Shown here: positions 49,991 through 59,499 of the stretch, piece after piece
Layout of the letters: each line of letters opens with the position of its first letter
How positions within the stretch are numbered: the stretch's first letter is position 1
Assembly (NCBI RefSeq): GCF_000260115.1
Contig: NZ_JH651379.1
Span: 1 to 64,000, forward strand
Origin: Galbibacter orientalis DSM 19592
Lineage (GTDB): Bacteria; Bacteroidota; Bacteroidia; Flavobacteriales; Flavobacteriaceae
Reading direction: 5' to 3'
Length of the DNA stretch: 64,000 nt
Made by a program: the position numbers and the translations under genes
The notes under the pieces: generated by a model
Seen by the model: the letters and a program-made list of their open reading frames with translations, nothing else
Told to the model about the DNA's origin: nothing
Databases searched by the model: none

Positions 49991-50197
49991 ACCCCACCAA
50001 AGTGGGTGCCTTATTTTAATTGTGCTAAAATGGTCATATAAGGAAAGTCAAATCGTTCGTTTGGAAAGCTATCAAAACGAACCTATTTTGATGACCAAAA
50101 AGGCTGTTACCTCTTGTTTTAAAGATACTAATTTCAAGGGATTACCCATAAAAAAAGCCCATCATAATCGATGGGCTTGATTGGTATTATTTGCTAT

Positions 50198-50396
50198 TTA
50201 GATATTGAAAACATACTTATAATTGTATAGATTTCGTATCGCTTCTTCTTCCAATAGGGATTCATAATTTACATAGTGTTCCCTAGCGTAGTGCTTTAAT
50301 TGTTTCCCTAATCGACTTTCTATATCTTTTTTTGGACATAGAAAGCAACCGATTTTGGGTTTCCTTATCGAGATTATTGTAATTTAAATAAACCAT
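50198..50396 (-). pseudogene. Frameshifted copy of the 65-residue mobile-element protein
   Basis: ATG at 50396 reads MVYLNYNNLDKETQNRLLSM then SKK. After an extra A in a run of seven A the frame shifts. The other frame continues IESRLGKQLKHYAREH, YVNYESLLEEEAIRNLY and ends KYVFNI. It is the counterpart of 13639-13836. One homopolymer base explains the break (mutation or sequencing error). Confidence 0.7.
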
Positions 50397-50419
50397 TATT
50401 GTATACTTTAAAATTCAAT

Positions 50420-50869
50420 TTATAACAAACCATTATCCGCAAAACTGAAGTAATTCCCACAGGGGCTTAAAATAATATGGTCTAATACTTTCACATCAAG
50501 ATACGAACCTGCTTTTTTGATTTTTGTGTAATTTCATTACCCTGTTCACTGGCTTTTAGTGTGCCACTGGGATGGTTATGACATAAAATTACAGCTGTAG
50601 ATAAACTTTTTAGTAATAACAGCATATAAGATTCTGATATCCACTAAAGTGCCCGTGATACCGCCTATGGAAAGCGTATAGATTCCTTTTACCTTATTCG
50701 AATTATTTAACAATAAGACTTTAAAAGTCTCTTGTAAAGCGATGGTATTCATATCAAAGGATTGTAAAAGAATAGCAGCAGCTTTGCTACTACTGGAAAT
50801 AGTTGTTTCACAACTGGTCAAAAAACTTTCTTTATACGAGAGTTGAATTTCATTAACTTTGTTTAACAT
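50420..50869 (-). pseudogene. Frameshifted RadC-like JAB protein
   Basis: Starts MLNKVNEIQLSYKESFLTS and reads ETFKVLLLNNSNKVKGIYTL and GTLVDIRILYAV before a frameshift near 50620. Another frame gives LLLKSLSTAVILCHNHPSGT (metal motif kept), and a second shift near 50525 (one A lost) is needed to reach LDVKVLDHIILSP and FSFADNGLL. Paralog of 13179-13628, with two indels in or near homopolymers. Confidence 0.75.
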
Positions 50870-50907
50870 AACTATTCAATTTTAAATTGATCCGAAATAG
50901 TTAAATA

Positions 50908-50929
50908 CAGCAGGTCGGGGGACCTGCTG
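50908..50929 (-). terminator. Hairpin between ssb and radC relic
   Basis: CAGCAGGTC / GACCTGCTG, a perfect 9-bp stem with a GGGG loop, just after the ssb stop. The T tract is weak (ATTTAAC), so it may act as a terminator or a processing signal. Confidence 0.5.
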
Positions 50930-50938
50930 TATTGCTTT

Positions 50939-51283
50939 TTAACTTGCTTGGTTTCCACCAAGAAATAAAATCTCTGAAACGATAACCTCGGTTACATAGC
51001 GTTTTACGCCTTCTTTATCCTCATAAGAGCGCGAGGAGAGTTTTCCCTGTACAGCTATCTCTTTACCCGTAAATACATAATCTTCGATTAGGGAAGCCAC
51101 TTTCCCCCAGGCTACCAATTGATGCCAATCGGTATTGGTTTGTTTCTCCCCTTTGGAGTTTTTAAAGTTCTCATTGGTAGCTAGTGAAATTCTAGCTACT
51201 TTTTTGCCATTGTCTAAAACGGTTACTTGTGGTTCTTGCCCTACGTTTCCGATAAGTTGCACTTGATTTTTTAAAGTACTCAT
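50939..51283 (-). CDS. ssb: Single-stranded DNA-binding protein, second mobilization module
   Basis: A 114-residue OB-fold SSB starting MSTLKNQVQLIGNVGQEP, the same first residues as the paralog at 12759. Core motifs are ARISLATNENF, DWHQLVAWGKVAS and FTGKEIAVQGKLSSR. Intact, unlike the genes around it. It has no acidic tip and ends LFLGGNQAS. Confidence 0.95.
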   Translation of the reverse strand: MSTLKNQVQLIGNVGQEPQVTVLDNGKKVARISLATNENFKNSKGEKQTNTDWHQLVAWGKVASLIEDYVFTGKEIAVQGKLSSRSYEDKEGVKRYVTEVIVSEILFLGGNQAS

Positions 51284-51493
51284 AATTAAAAAATTTAAAA
51301 GGTTCCTAAATGCCCTTTGTCTGCAAGCTTTTGAGTGAAGTTCTTTAATAATGACGTTTCTTGAATTTTTTACTAGTTTAAAAAATAGTGTTCAACATTT
51401 CATTTAAAAGATTCATCCTATTAATAAGCTAACATTTTAAGGGGTGTTTGTTTGCCTTCTTGCGTGCATAGCACTTATAAAAGCAGTAGGTTC

Positions 51494-51865
51494 TGTCAAG
51501 ACTTTTGAGCAGAAATCAGGAGTGTCTGCTGACGTCAGTAAACCTTAGGATTTACAAGGAAGTAGAAACCTTATTTCTAAGCAAAACTTGTTATAGTCTT
51601 GACAGGTTCTATAGGGGTTTAGGAATGCTTAGCCGATACATTTTTGAAGGCGTGTACGGGAAGTTAAACGCCTAAAAAAATGATTTCGGGTTAGCAATCC
51701 TTAGACCACTACCGCTGTTTTTCGTTATCCCGAAAAACAGGTAACGGCTTCTTTTATTATAAAACCCTTAAAATGTAGGGAAGACTCAATTTTTATTTTC
51801 AGGACTTTGCCGAGTAAATCCAAGAGAAGGATTTACCAAAAAGGACTTTTTAGAAAATAAAAATG
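51494..51865. other. Structured non-coding region with two inverted-repeat pairs
   Basis: In the 710-bp gap 51284-51995 no gene is seen. TGTCAAGAC (51494-51502) pairs with GTCTTGACA (51596-51604). ATTTTTATTTTC (51790-51801) pairs with GAAAATAAAAAT (51854-51865), and inside it GTAAATCC (51815-51822) pairs with GGATTTAC (51830-51837) around a 7-nt loop. This could be an RNA, a cruciform regulatory region or a decayed origin. No function assigned. Confidence 0.35.
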
Positions 51866-51995
51866 AGGAGCGCGGTGGATTTAAAAAAATACTATCTTAA
51901 ATAGACTGATTTAAACTCTTAATTTTTTCAATAACGTATAGGATATTTTGAAACTCCCTCTAAAAGTTTTATATTCAAACTAAAATTAACAAACC

Positions 51996-52325
51996 ATGGG
52001 AAAATTTGAAATAAACACCGATACATCTGATAAATATCGGTTTAATCTAAAAGCTACGAATGGACAAGTGATCTTAAGTAGTCAAGGGTACACCACTAAA
52101 TCAGCTTGTGAGAATGGTATCGACTCTGTAAAGAAAAATGCTCAAGATGATGCAATGTTTGAACGGAATACCGCCAAAGATGGAAGTCCGTTTTTTAATT
52201 TAAAATCGAGTAATGGTCAAGTAATTGGCACTAGTGAGATGTATTCGAGTACTTCGGCTATGGAAACTGGAATCGCTTCTGTTAAATCAAATGCACCTGA
52301 TGCAGCAATAGTAGATAATTCTTAA
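51996..52325 (+). CDS. YegP/DUF1508 two-repeat small protein
   Basis: A 109-residue protein made of two copies of the DUF1508 beta-beta-beta-alpha unit (KYRFNLKATNGQVILSSQGY and SPFFNLKSSNGQVIGTSEMY), each followed by an SACENGI/SAMETGI helix. Small and widespread, role not settled. Single gene with its own promoter region. Confidence 0.92.
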   Translation: MGKFEINTDTSDKYRFNLKATNGQVILSSQGYTTKSACENGIDSVKKNAQDDAMFERNTAKDGSPFFNLKSSNGQVIGTSEMYSSTSAMETGIASVKSNAPDAAIVDNS

Positions 52326-52417
52326 CTATAAACACATAAACGCTCTCTTTTGCTATTACTAAAATAGCGATCATGATAAGGCAGACTAACACCTATTAGT
52401 CTGTCTTTTTTGTTTAC

Positions 52418-52552
52418 TTACTTTTTTCCTTCTTCAACGGACACTTTTCTAAACTCTTTAAAAAGCTTCGTAAGCTCTAAAGAGGCTTTACGTGCTCTAG
52501 TTCCAGCAGCTTTATTTCCACTTTTTAGGTATGCTTCGGATATCGATAGCAT
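52418..52552 (-). pseudogene. Histone H1-like (Hc1-type) protein, 5' truncated
   Basis: The minus strand ends GNKAAGTRARKASLELTKLF followed by KEFRKVSVEEGKK and TAA. This is the characteristic C-terminus of the histone H1-like proteins of Bacteroidota. The upstream part does not match, so the N-terminal half is missing. An ATG at 52552 gives 44 codons. It may still be translated. Confidence 0.55.
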
Positions 52553-52559
52553 TATTTAT

Positions 52560-52760
52560 TTCCTAAGAAGAGATGAAAATTTGCTAGAGAAAAAGATTGA
52601 GGGGCTAGGACAAAGTATGGGAGGATTAGCTACAATTGAAGCTTATAAAATGAAAGCTAGATTTGATTTCCTTATCCAATGCTCCACTCCAGTAGGTAAT
52701 TTGCATTATACCAGCTTATTGTGTTGGGATGGACATAAACACCGATACAAATTGATATAA
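52560..52760 (+). pseudogene. Fragment of an alpha/beta-hydrolase-like protein
   Basis: A plus-strand frame reads FLRRDENLLEKKIEGLGQSM, GGLATIEAYKMKARFDFLIQ and CSTPVGNLHYTSLLCW. GQSMGG resembles a nucleophile elbow (GxSxGG). No proper start or N-terminal half is present. Boundaries uncertain. The next intact gene follows at 52790. Confidence 0.3.
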
Positions 52761-52789
52761 GCACAATTGTGATATTAAACAATACAATT

Positions 52790-53437
52790 ATGAAAATAGT
52801 AATCATTGGGGCAACAGGGTTTTTAGGTTCCAAATTAGTGAATGAAGCAAGAAACAGAGACTTTGAAATAACTGCAATTGCTAGAAATACAGATACAATC
52901 ATAGATAAAAAAGTGAATAAAATTTCTGTGGATGTCAATAATGTAGAGAAGCTTACTGAAGCATTGAAAGGACAAGATGTTGTCATCAGCGCATTCAATG
53001 CTGGTTGGACAAACCCTAATATTTATGAGGATTTTATTGCCGGTTCTAAATCAATTCAAGAAGCCGTAAAAAAAGCGAGTGCTCAAAGACTAATAGTTAT
53101 TGGCGGTGCGGGAAGTCTCTATACAACTGAAAAGCAACAAATAGTAGATATGGTTGATTTTCCTAAAGAAATAAAACCTGGAGCAACTGCTGCAAGGGAT
53201 TATCTGAATATTTTAAAAGAGGAAAAAGATATTGATTGGGCATTTTTTAGTCCCGCAATTGATATGCATCCTGGAATAACTACAGGTAGAACAGGCCAAT
53301 ACCGTTTAGGAAAAGACAATCCAGTTTTTGATCAAAACAATGTATCTAGTCTATCAGGAGAAGATGTAGCTGTTGTTATATTAGATGAAGTTGAAAGTCC
53401 AAAACATCATCAAGAACGATTTACAGCAGCGTATTAA
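52790..53437 (+). CDS. NAD(P)H-binding SDR-like protein (atypical, YwnB/NmrA type)
   Basis: A 215-residue protein from ATG 52790 (MKIVIIGATGFLGSKLVNEA). The Rossmann GATGFLG motif (residues 7-13) is followed by DVVISAFNAGW and RLIVIGGAGSLY. It lacks the Tyr-x-x-x-Lys of classical SDRs, as do redox-sensor-like members. Probably a quinone or NADPH sensor/reductase. First gene of a rightward run of oxidoreductases. Confidence 0.88.
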   Translation: MKIVIIGATGFLGSKLVNEARNRDFEITAIARNTDTIIDKKVNKISVDVNNVEKLTEALKGQDVVISAFNAGWTNPNIYEDFIAGSKSIQEAVKKASAQRLIVIGGAGSLYTTEKQQIVDMVDFPKEIKPGATAARDYLNILKEEKDIDWAFFSPAIDMHPGITTGRTGQYRLGKDNPVFDQNNVSSLSGEDVAVVILDEVESPKHHQERFTAAY

Positions 53438-53510
53438 ATTAATGGGTTACCCAATTTAAAATAATCTTTATAAAAAAGGTTACACATTAATTTTTATAAA
53501 ACAATTTAAA

Positions 53511-54479
53511 ATGAAAAAAATAAAAATAGGACAAACAGACATAGAAGTAGCACCTTTCAACCTAGGGGGAAACGTTTTCGGATGGACTTTAGACGAGCAA
53601 AAATCTTTTGAATTATTAGATGCTTTCATCGAAGCAGGCTTTAACTTTATCGATACAGCAGATATGTATTCATATTGGATAAACGGAGGTGTTGGTGGAG
53701 AATCGGAAACCATCATTGGAAAATGGATGAAAGCCCGAGGTAACCGCGACAAAGTAATTATTGCCACAAAAGTAGGCGGACCTACCGGAGTACACGAAAC
53801 AGACTCTAGCAGAAGACACATTTTGGAAGGGGTTGAAAAATCATTGGAAAGATTGCAAACCAATTACATCGACTTGTATTATTTGCATTACGACGACGAA
53901 AAAACACCAATAGAAGAAACCCTTAGAACGTTTCATGAGTTAGTAAAAGCTGGAAAAGTAAAACACATTGCGGTTTCAAATATTTCTCCGGAGCGACTTC
54001 GTGAATCATTGGAATTTTCAGAGAAAAACAACCTTCCTAAATATCAGGCATTGCAGCCTTTGTACAATTTAGTAGAGCGAAAAGGATACGAAACCGTTTA
54101 TGCACCCATCGTTGCAGAATATAATTTAACGGTATTCCCTTATTTCGCATTAGCGGCAGGTTTTCTAACAGGAAAATATCGTTCGGAAACTGATTTTAGC
54201 AAAAGCCCGCGCGGACAAAGAATGGCTCAGTATCTGAATGAACAAGGTTTGAATATTTTAAATGCTTTGGACCAAATAGCTGAAAAACACAATACCGTTC
54301 CTGCAACGGTTTCATTGGCTTGGTTATCTGCTCAACCTCATATTGGTGGTCCCATTGCCAGCGCAACATCCAAAGAGCAACTAGAGCAAATCTTGTCGAG
54401 TACATCATTAAAATTAGACAAGGATGACTTAGTATTGCTTAATAAAATCAGCAAGCAAAAACATGCTAATATAGTCTAG
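53511..54479 (+). CDS. Aldo/keto reductase
   Basis: A 322-residue TIM-barrel NADPH enzyme. Catalytic tetrad positions: Asp and Tyr in FNFIDTADMYSYW, Lys in KVIIATKVGG, His in LYYLHYDD. The NADP-binding C-terminal block is SLAWLSAQPHIGGPIASATS. It reduces aldehydes or ketones, probably with the aldehyde dehydrogenase downstream in a detoxification role. Confidence 0.93.
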   Translation: MKKIKIGQTDIEVAPFNLGGNVFGWTLDEQKSFELLDAFIEAGFNFIDTADMYSYWINGGVGGESETIIGKWMKARGNRDKVIIATKVGGPTGVHETDSSRRHILEGVEKSLERLQTNYIDLYYLHYDDEKTPIEETLRTFHELVKAGKVKHIAVSNISPERLRESLEFSEKNNLPKYQALQPLYNLVERKGYETVYAPIVAEYNLTVFPYFALAAGFLTGKYRSETDFSKSPRGQRMAQYLNEQGLNILNALDQIAEKHNTVPATVSLAWLSAQPHIGGPIASATSKEQLEQILSSTSLKLDKDDLVLLNKISKQKHANIV

Positions 54480-54689
54480 ATTTTTGTTGAAAACATATGA
54501 AAATAAAGACGTTATAATAGTTAAAAATACAAAAATTAAGGGAAAGGGAGTAAAAAAATTGTACCTTGCTTAAACCAGTTATACTGGTTTACTAAAGGCA
54601 TAATTACTTTAAATATGATGTTACCTTTTACTGAAAAATAATACAATTATGTCTTTTTAACAAAAAAAAAAAATCTAAATACAATAATT

Positions 54690-56201
54690 ATGAGTAAAGA
54701 AACAATATTGGCTTGGCCAGAATTTAAGGGAAAATACGATAACTATATCAACGGAAAATGGACACCTCCTGCACAGGGAAAGTATTTTGACAATATTTCT
54801 CCAATTAACGGTAAGGTATTTACCAAAGCTGCACATTCTACCGCAGAGGATATTACCTTGGCTGTAGATGCGGCTCACGAAGCTTTTAAAACTTGGAGTA
54901 AAACTTCTGCAACCGAAAGAAGCATCATTCTGAACAAAATTGCAGACAGAATTGAAGAGAACCTGGAATACATTGCGACAGTTGAAACCATCGACAACGG
55001 AAAAGCAATCCGGGAAACAATGAATGCAGATATTCCTTTAGCAATTGATCATTTCCGCTATTTTGCAGGTGTTATTAGAGCAGAAGAAGGTTCTCTTAGC
55101 GAACTGGATCAAAACACAGTTTCCCTAATCGTTAACGAACCGATTGGAGTCGTAGCGCAAATCATTCCGTGGAACTTCCCGATTTTAATGGCGGTATGGA
55201 AACTTGCTCCTGCCTTGGCTTCAGGTTGTACTATTGTCTTAAAACCAGCAGAAAGTACACCTACTTCAATCTTAGTTCTGATGGAATTAATTGAAGATTT
55301 ACTTCCTGCAGGCGTGCTGAATATCGTAAACGGTTTCGGTTCTGAGCTGGGAAGAACTTTGGTTACAAATAAGAAAGTGTCAAAAGCTGCTTTTACTGGT
55401 TCAACTGCAACAGGACGTATAGTGATGCAATACGCTACTGAAAACATCATTCCTGTGACTATGGAGTTAGGAGGAAAATCACCTAACGTCTTCTTTAATT
55501 CCGTAATGGATGAAGATGACGACTTCTTGGACAAAGCAATTGAAGGCGCAGTTATGTTTGCCCTAAACCAAGGAGAAATCTGTACAGCTCCAACCCGATT
55601 GCTTATACAAGAAGATATCTACGACAAATTTATTGCAAGGGTTATCGAAAGAGTTGAAGCCATCAAAATGGGCAACCCGTTAGATAAAACCACGATGATG
55701 GGAGCACAAACTTCTAAAGTTCAGTATGACAAAATTTTATCTTATTTGAAGTTAGGAAAAGAGGAAGGAGCAGAATTATTAACTGGTGGTGAAGCTGCTA
55801 AGTTGGACGGCGATCAGGAAGGTGGATATTACATCAAACCAACCTTGTTTAAAGGACACAATAAAATGCGAATCTTCCAAGAAGAAATCTTTGGACCTGT
55901 ATTGGCAGTTACAACTTTTAAAACAGTTGAAGAAGCCATAGAAATATCTAACGATACCCTTTACGGTCTAGGGGCAGGTGTTTGGACTCGCGATGCACAC
56001 GAATTGTATCAGGTACCAAGAGCCATTCAGGCTGGTAGAGTTTGGGTAAACCAATACCATGCGTATCCTGCAGGAGCTCCGTTTGGAGGATATAAGCTAT
56101 CTGGATTCGGTAGAGAAAACCACAAAATGATGTTAGGCTATTACCGTCAAACCAAGAATATGCTAATCTCTTATGACAAGAAAAAACAAGGATTCTTTTA
56201 A
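54690..56201 (+). CDS. NAD-dependent aldehyde dehydrogenase
   Basis: A 503-residue ALDH-superfamily enzyme. NAD-binding FTGSTATGR (about 233-241), general base Glu in TMELGGKSPNVFF (about 260-272), catalytic Cys in NQGEICTAPTRLL (about 293-305), and the C-terminal WVNQYHAYPAGAPFGGYKLS. Members with this context oxidise aldehydes such as acetaldehyde or chloroacetaldehyde. DUF779 follows 69 bp downstream, a well-known pairing. Confidence 0.95.
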   Translation: MSKETILAWPEFKGKYDNYINGKWTPPAQGKYFDNISPINGKVFTKAAHSTAEDITLAVDAAHEAFKTWSKTSATERSIILNKIADRIEENLEYIATVETIDNGKAIRETMNADIPLAIDHFRYFAGVIRAEEGSLSELDQNTVSLIVNEPIGVVAQIIPWNFPILMAVWKLAPALASGCTIVLKPAESTPTSILVLMELIEDLLPAGVLNIVNGFGSELGRTLVTNKKVSKAAFTGSTATGRIVMQYATENIIPVTMELGGKSPNVFFNSVMDEDDDFLDKAIEGAVMFALNQGEICTAPTRLLIQEDIYDKFIARVIERVEAIKMGNPLDKTTMMGAQTSKVQYDKILSYLKLGKEEGAELLTGGEAAKLDGDQEGGYYIKPTLFKGHNKMRIFQEEIFGPVLAVTTFKTVEEAIEISNDTLYGLGAGVWTRDAHELYQVPRAIQAGRVWVNQYHAYPAGAPFGGYKLSGFGRENHKMMLGYYRQTKNMLISYDKKKQGFF

Positions 56202-56270
56202 TTAACGTTTTGAAAAGAGCAAATTCCATTTAGGGTTTGCTCTTTTTTTAACAACCAAAATCAATAAATT

Positions 56271-56642
56271 ATGATATCTCGCATAGACAGTACAGAAAAA
56301 GCAAATGATTTAATCAAAGTGCTGCAAAAAAAACACGGTGAACTAATGTTTTACCAAGCTGGAGGATGTTGCGAAGGTACACAACCACAATGTTTTGAAA
56401 AAGGAGGTATTTATTTGCGGATGAATGATGTTTGTATCGGAGAAGTGGAAGGATGCGAATTTTGGGTGGATCACGATTTGTTTGAATACTGGAAACATTC
56501 TCATTTTACACTCGATGTAACCGACGGATTTGGAGCTGGAGGATTTTCACTCGAAACACCACTCGGAAAAACCTTTCAGATTCATTACAGACTTTTTACT
56601 CCCGAAGAAACAGATAATTTGACTCCGATTAAATTGGCTTAA
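56271..56642 (+). CDS. DUF779 family protein
   Basis: A 123-residue protein with the family marks QAGGCCEGTQPQCF (Cys-rich, residues about 31-44) and DGFGAGGFSLETPLGKTF. DUF779 genes are nearly always next to an aldehyde dehydrogenase, as here, so a shared function is likely, perhaps a redox or metal-site helper. Biochemistry unknown. Confidence 0.92.
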   Translation: MISRIDSTEKANDLIKVLQKKHGELMFYQAGGCCEGTQPQCFEKGGIYLRMNDVCIGEVEGCEFWVDHDLFEYWKHSHFTLDVTDGFGAGGFSLETPLGKTFQIHYRLFTPEETDNLTPIKLA

Positions 56643-56882
56643 TGCACTAACGTTGTTGCCATCTAATAAAGAAGTCTGTATAATCGTCAAGCGAGTTTAG
56701 GGACGGTACAAAAATATACTCACCCCAAATGCACAACTCACCTAAGGAAGAGTTTAACAAACAAACGCTTACCTGTTTGTGTCTTTATGTTGTTCAATTA
56801 ATAAAGCTGAAAATGCTCATTTTTCAAAAATCATTTTGCTAACAGATATTACATAAACAACAATCCATAAAATATAAAAACG

Positions 56883-57884
56883 ATGAAAATGAACTTATTA
56901 TCTATATTAACCTTTTTAATTACTTTTCAGTTTACGATAGCACAATCTGATAGCCTACAATGGTTGGACATTGAATTGTCTAACTATCAATATCCTTATG
57001 CTGTTTCTATTTTGGAGTTGAAAATACAAGAGCAAGATTTAAAAATGGCTTATATGGATATTACCCCTAAAAATTACAATGGTAAAAACATTGTTTTGTT
57101 TCATGGAAAAAATTTTAATGGAGCTTATTGGAAAACAACAATCGAAGCATTAAGCAAAGAAGGTTTTCGTGTCATCGTACCCGATCAGATTGGGTTTGGT
57201 AAATCCTCGAAACCAGAACATTTTCAATATACCTTTCAACAATTAGCACAAAATACCAAAACGCTACTTGATACTTTAAACATAAAGGAAACAGCCATTT
57301 TAGGACATTCTATGGGAGGTATGATAGCTTCACGTTTTGCCTTAATGTACCCTAAAACAATCACAAAACTAATATTAGAAAACCCTATTGGATTGGAAGA
57401 TTGGAAACTAAAAGCACCATACAAACCTGTGGAATGGTGGTATCAAAATGAACTTAAAAGTAGTTATGACGGCATAAAGAAATATCAATTAGAAAACTAT
57501 TATGACAACAAATGGAAATCTGAATATGATCAATGGGTGAACCTATTAGCGGGTTGGACATTAAATTCAGATTATAAAAAAATTGCATGGAATTCAGCAT
57601 TAACCTATAATATGATTTTTACGCAACCTGTGGTTTACGAATTTAAAAATATTACCGCTCCAACACTTTTAATTATTGGCATAAGAGATAGAACGGCTCT
57701 TGGAAAACCGCTTGTTTCTGAAGATGTTAGAAAAACCATGGGGCTTTATAATGAATTGGGTAAAAGAACCCAAAAGGAAATTCCTAATGCACAATTAGTG
57801 GAATTAGAAAATATAGGGCATTTACCTCATATTGAGAAGTTTGATAGTTTTATTCAACCGGTAATAAAATTTTTAAAAGAATAA
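56883..57884 (+). CDS. Exported alpha/beta hydrolase
   Basis: A 333-residue hydrolase with an N-terminal signal peptide (LLSILTFLITFQFTIAQ). Nucleophile elbow GHSMGGMIASRFA (about 142-154), oxyanion block VLFHGKNFNGAYWK (about 72-85), Asp region IIGIRDRTALG, and catalytic His in NIGHLPHIEKFDS near the end. Likely periplasmic esterase/lipase. Single gene. Confidence 0.9.
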   Translation: MKMNLLSILTFLITFQFTIAQSDSLQWLDIELSNYQYPYAVSILELKIQEQDLKMAYMDITPKNYNGKNIVLFHGKNFNGAYWKTTIEALSKEGFRVIVPDQIGFGKSSKPEHFQYTFQQLAQNTKTLLDTLNIKETAILGHSMGGMIASRFALMYPKTITKLILENPIGLEDWKLKAPYKPVEWWYQNELKSSYDGIKKYQLENYYDNKWKSEYDQWVNLLAGWTLNSDYKKIAWNSALTYNMIFTQPVVYEFKNITAPTLLIIGIRDRTALGKPLVSEDVRKTMGLYNELGKRTQKEIPNAQLVELENIGHLPHIEKFDSFIQPVIKFLKE

Positions 57885-58059
57885 GTTGTCAAAACCCTAT
57901 CAAAATAATTGAGTGTTAGTCTAATCAATCACCAAATGGGTTCTGGAACGATATGAAAAACATCCTTCCTTCCTAAATCTACAACTCAACTACCGAATAG
58001 TGTAACACCTGCACCAATGTATGTAAGTAACTTTGCATTAAACATTAAATATAATTTTT

Positions 58060-58590
58060 ATGAAAACAACAACATGGGCAATAGACCCAGCGCACAGCGA
58101 AATAACATTTAAAGTTAAGCACTTAATGATTTCTAACGTAAAAGGAGAGTTTAGAACTTTTGAAGCCTCTATTGATGGTGAAGATTTTACAAATTCAACC
58201 CTTTCCGCAAAAATTGATGCCAGTTCTATATCAACCAATAACAATGATAGGGACACACATCTAAAAAGTCCTGATTTTTTTGAAGTAGAACAATTTCCTG
58301 AAATCACTTTTAAGAGCACTTCCCTTAAAAAAGGAGATGATGATGAGTATAAGTTGGTTGGTGACCTAACCATTAAAGGTGTTACCAAAGAAATCACGCT
58401 TGATACCGAGTTTGGAGGTTTTATGAAAGACCCATACGGAAACGAAAAAGCAGGTTTCTCTATTAATGGAAAATTAAACCGTAAAGACTTTAGACTTAAC
58501 TGGAATGCTGCCTTGGAAGCAGGAGGCGTTATGGTTGGTAATGAAGTGAAGATTAATGCAGAAGTTCAATTTGTAAAGCAAATTTCATAA
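58060..58590 (+). CDS. YceI family lipocalin-like protein
   Basis: A 176-residue YceI-fold protein (isoprenoid-binding type). Family blocks are TTWAIDPAHSEITFKVKHLM, SPDFFEVEQFPEITFKST and LVGDLTIKGVTKEITL, ending FRLNWNAALEAGGVMVGNEV. No signal peptide, so cytoplasmic. It may bind a polyprenyl or stress lipid. It is followed 12 bp later by the dioxygenase gene. Confidence 0.94.
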   Translation: MKTTTWAIDPAHSEITFKVKHLMISNVKGEFRTFEASIDGEDFTNSTLSAKIDASSISTNNNDRDTHLKSPDFFEVEQFPEITFKSTSLKKGDDDEYKLVGDLTIKGVTKEITLDTEFGGFMKDPYGNEKAGFSINGKLNRKDFRLNWNAALEAGGVMVGNEVKINAEVQFVKQIS

Positions 58591-58602
58591 CTTTTTTATG
58601 AA

Positions 58603-59484
58603 GTGAATCGCAAACAATTTTTAAAATCCTTGGCACTTTTGCCACTTGCAAGTTCGAGTATGAATTTAAAAGATTTAAATAAAATGACCTCAACAATGAG
58701 TCGCACAGAAAAAATGCCCGTGTTGTTCCTTGGTCATGGAAGCCCTATGAATGCCATTGAAGAAAATGAATTTGTAGCAAACTTTAAACAACTAGGGAAA
58801 GAATTGGTGCGGCCAAATGCGATTCTCTGTATTTCGGCACATTGGGAAACCAAAGGTACTTTTGTAACAGCCATGCAAAATCCGCCTACCATTCACGATT
58901 TTGGTGGATTTCCACAAGCCTTGTTTGATGTGCAATATCCTGCACCAGGAAGCCCAGAATTGGCACAAGAAACCAAAAATATCATCACTCTGACCGAAGT
59001 TGGATTAGATGACAAATGGGGACTTGACCATGGCGCTTGGAGCGTGATAAAGCATTTATACCCAAATGCAGACATTCCAGTAATACAGATGAGCATAGAC
59101 TATTCGCAACCTGCAAAATATCATTATGAACTTGCAAAGGAACTAAACAGCCTACGCAACAAAGGTATTTTAATAATTGGAAGTGGCAATATGGTGCATA
59201 ATCTACGAAAAGTGGCTTGGGATAAACTAAATGAAGAATATGCTTTTGATTGGGCGATAGAAGCCAATGACAAGATGAAAAGTTACATTTTAAGTGGCGA
59301 CCATCAAAGCCTTATCAACTTTAAATCGCAAGGGAAAGCCTTTGATTTAGCCATCCCAACACCAGAACATTATATGCCTTTGCTTTATACATTGGCATTA
59401 AAAGAAGAAAACGAAAACATCACATTATTTAACGATAAACCTGTTGGAGGTTCACTTACAATGACTTCAGTAAAAATAGGTTAA
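58603..59484 (+). CDS. DODA-type extradiol dioxygenase (LigB family, YgiD-like)
   Basis: A 293-residue protein with a GTG start at 58603 and a signal-like N-terminus (MNRKQFLKSLALLPLASSSM), so possibly exported. The LigB active site is visible as LFLGHGSPMNAI (His), ISAHWETKG (His), WGLDHGAWSVIKHLYP and SGNMVHNLR (His). DODA-family enzymes cleave 4,5-DOPA or related catechols. Likely in an operon with yceI. Confidence 0.88.
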   Translation: MNRKQFLKSLALLPLASSSMNLKDLNKMTSTMSRTEKMPVLFLGHGSPMNAIEENEFVANFKQLGKELVRPNAILCISAHWETKGTFVTAMQNPPTIHDFGGFPQALFDVQYPAPGSPELAQETKNIITLTEVGLDDKWGLDHGAWSVIKHLYPNADIPVIQMSIDYSQPAKYHYELAKELNSLRNKGILIIGSGNMVHNLRKVAWDKLNEEYAFDWAIEANDKMKSYILSGDHQSLINFKSQGKAFDLAIPTPEHYMPLLYTLALKEENENITLFNDKPVGGSLTMTSVKIG

Positions 59485-59499
59485 ACAAAAAACTGGATT

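Noticed and set aside
52410-52760. A single 116-residue plus-strand protein
   Set aside because: The first 40 codons are antisense to the histone H1-like frame, and only the later part looks hydrolase-like. I list the two fragments separately.
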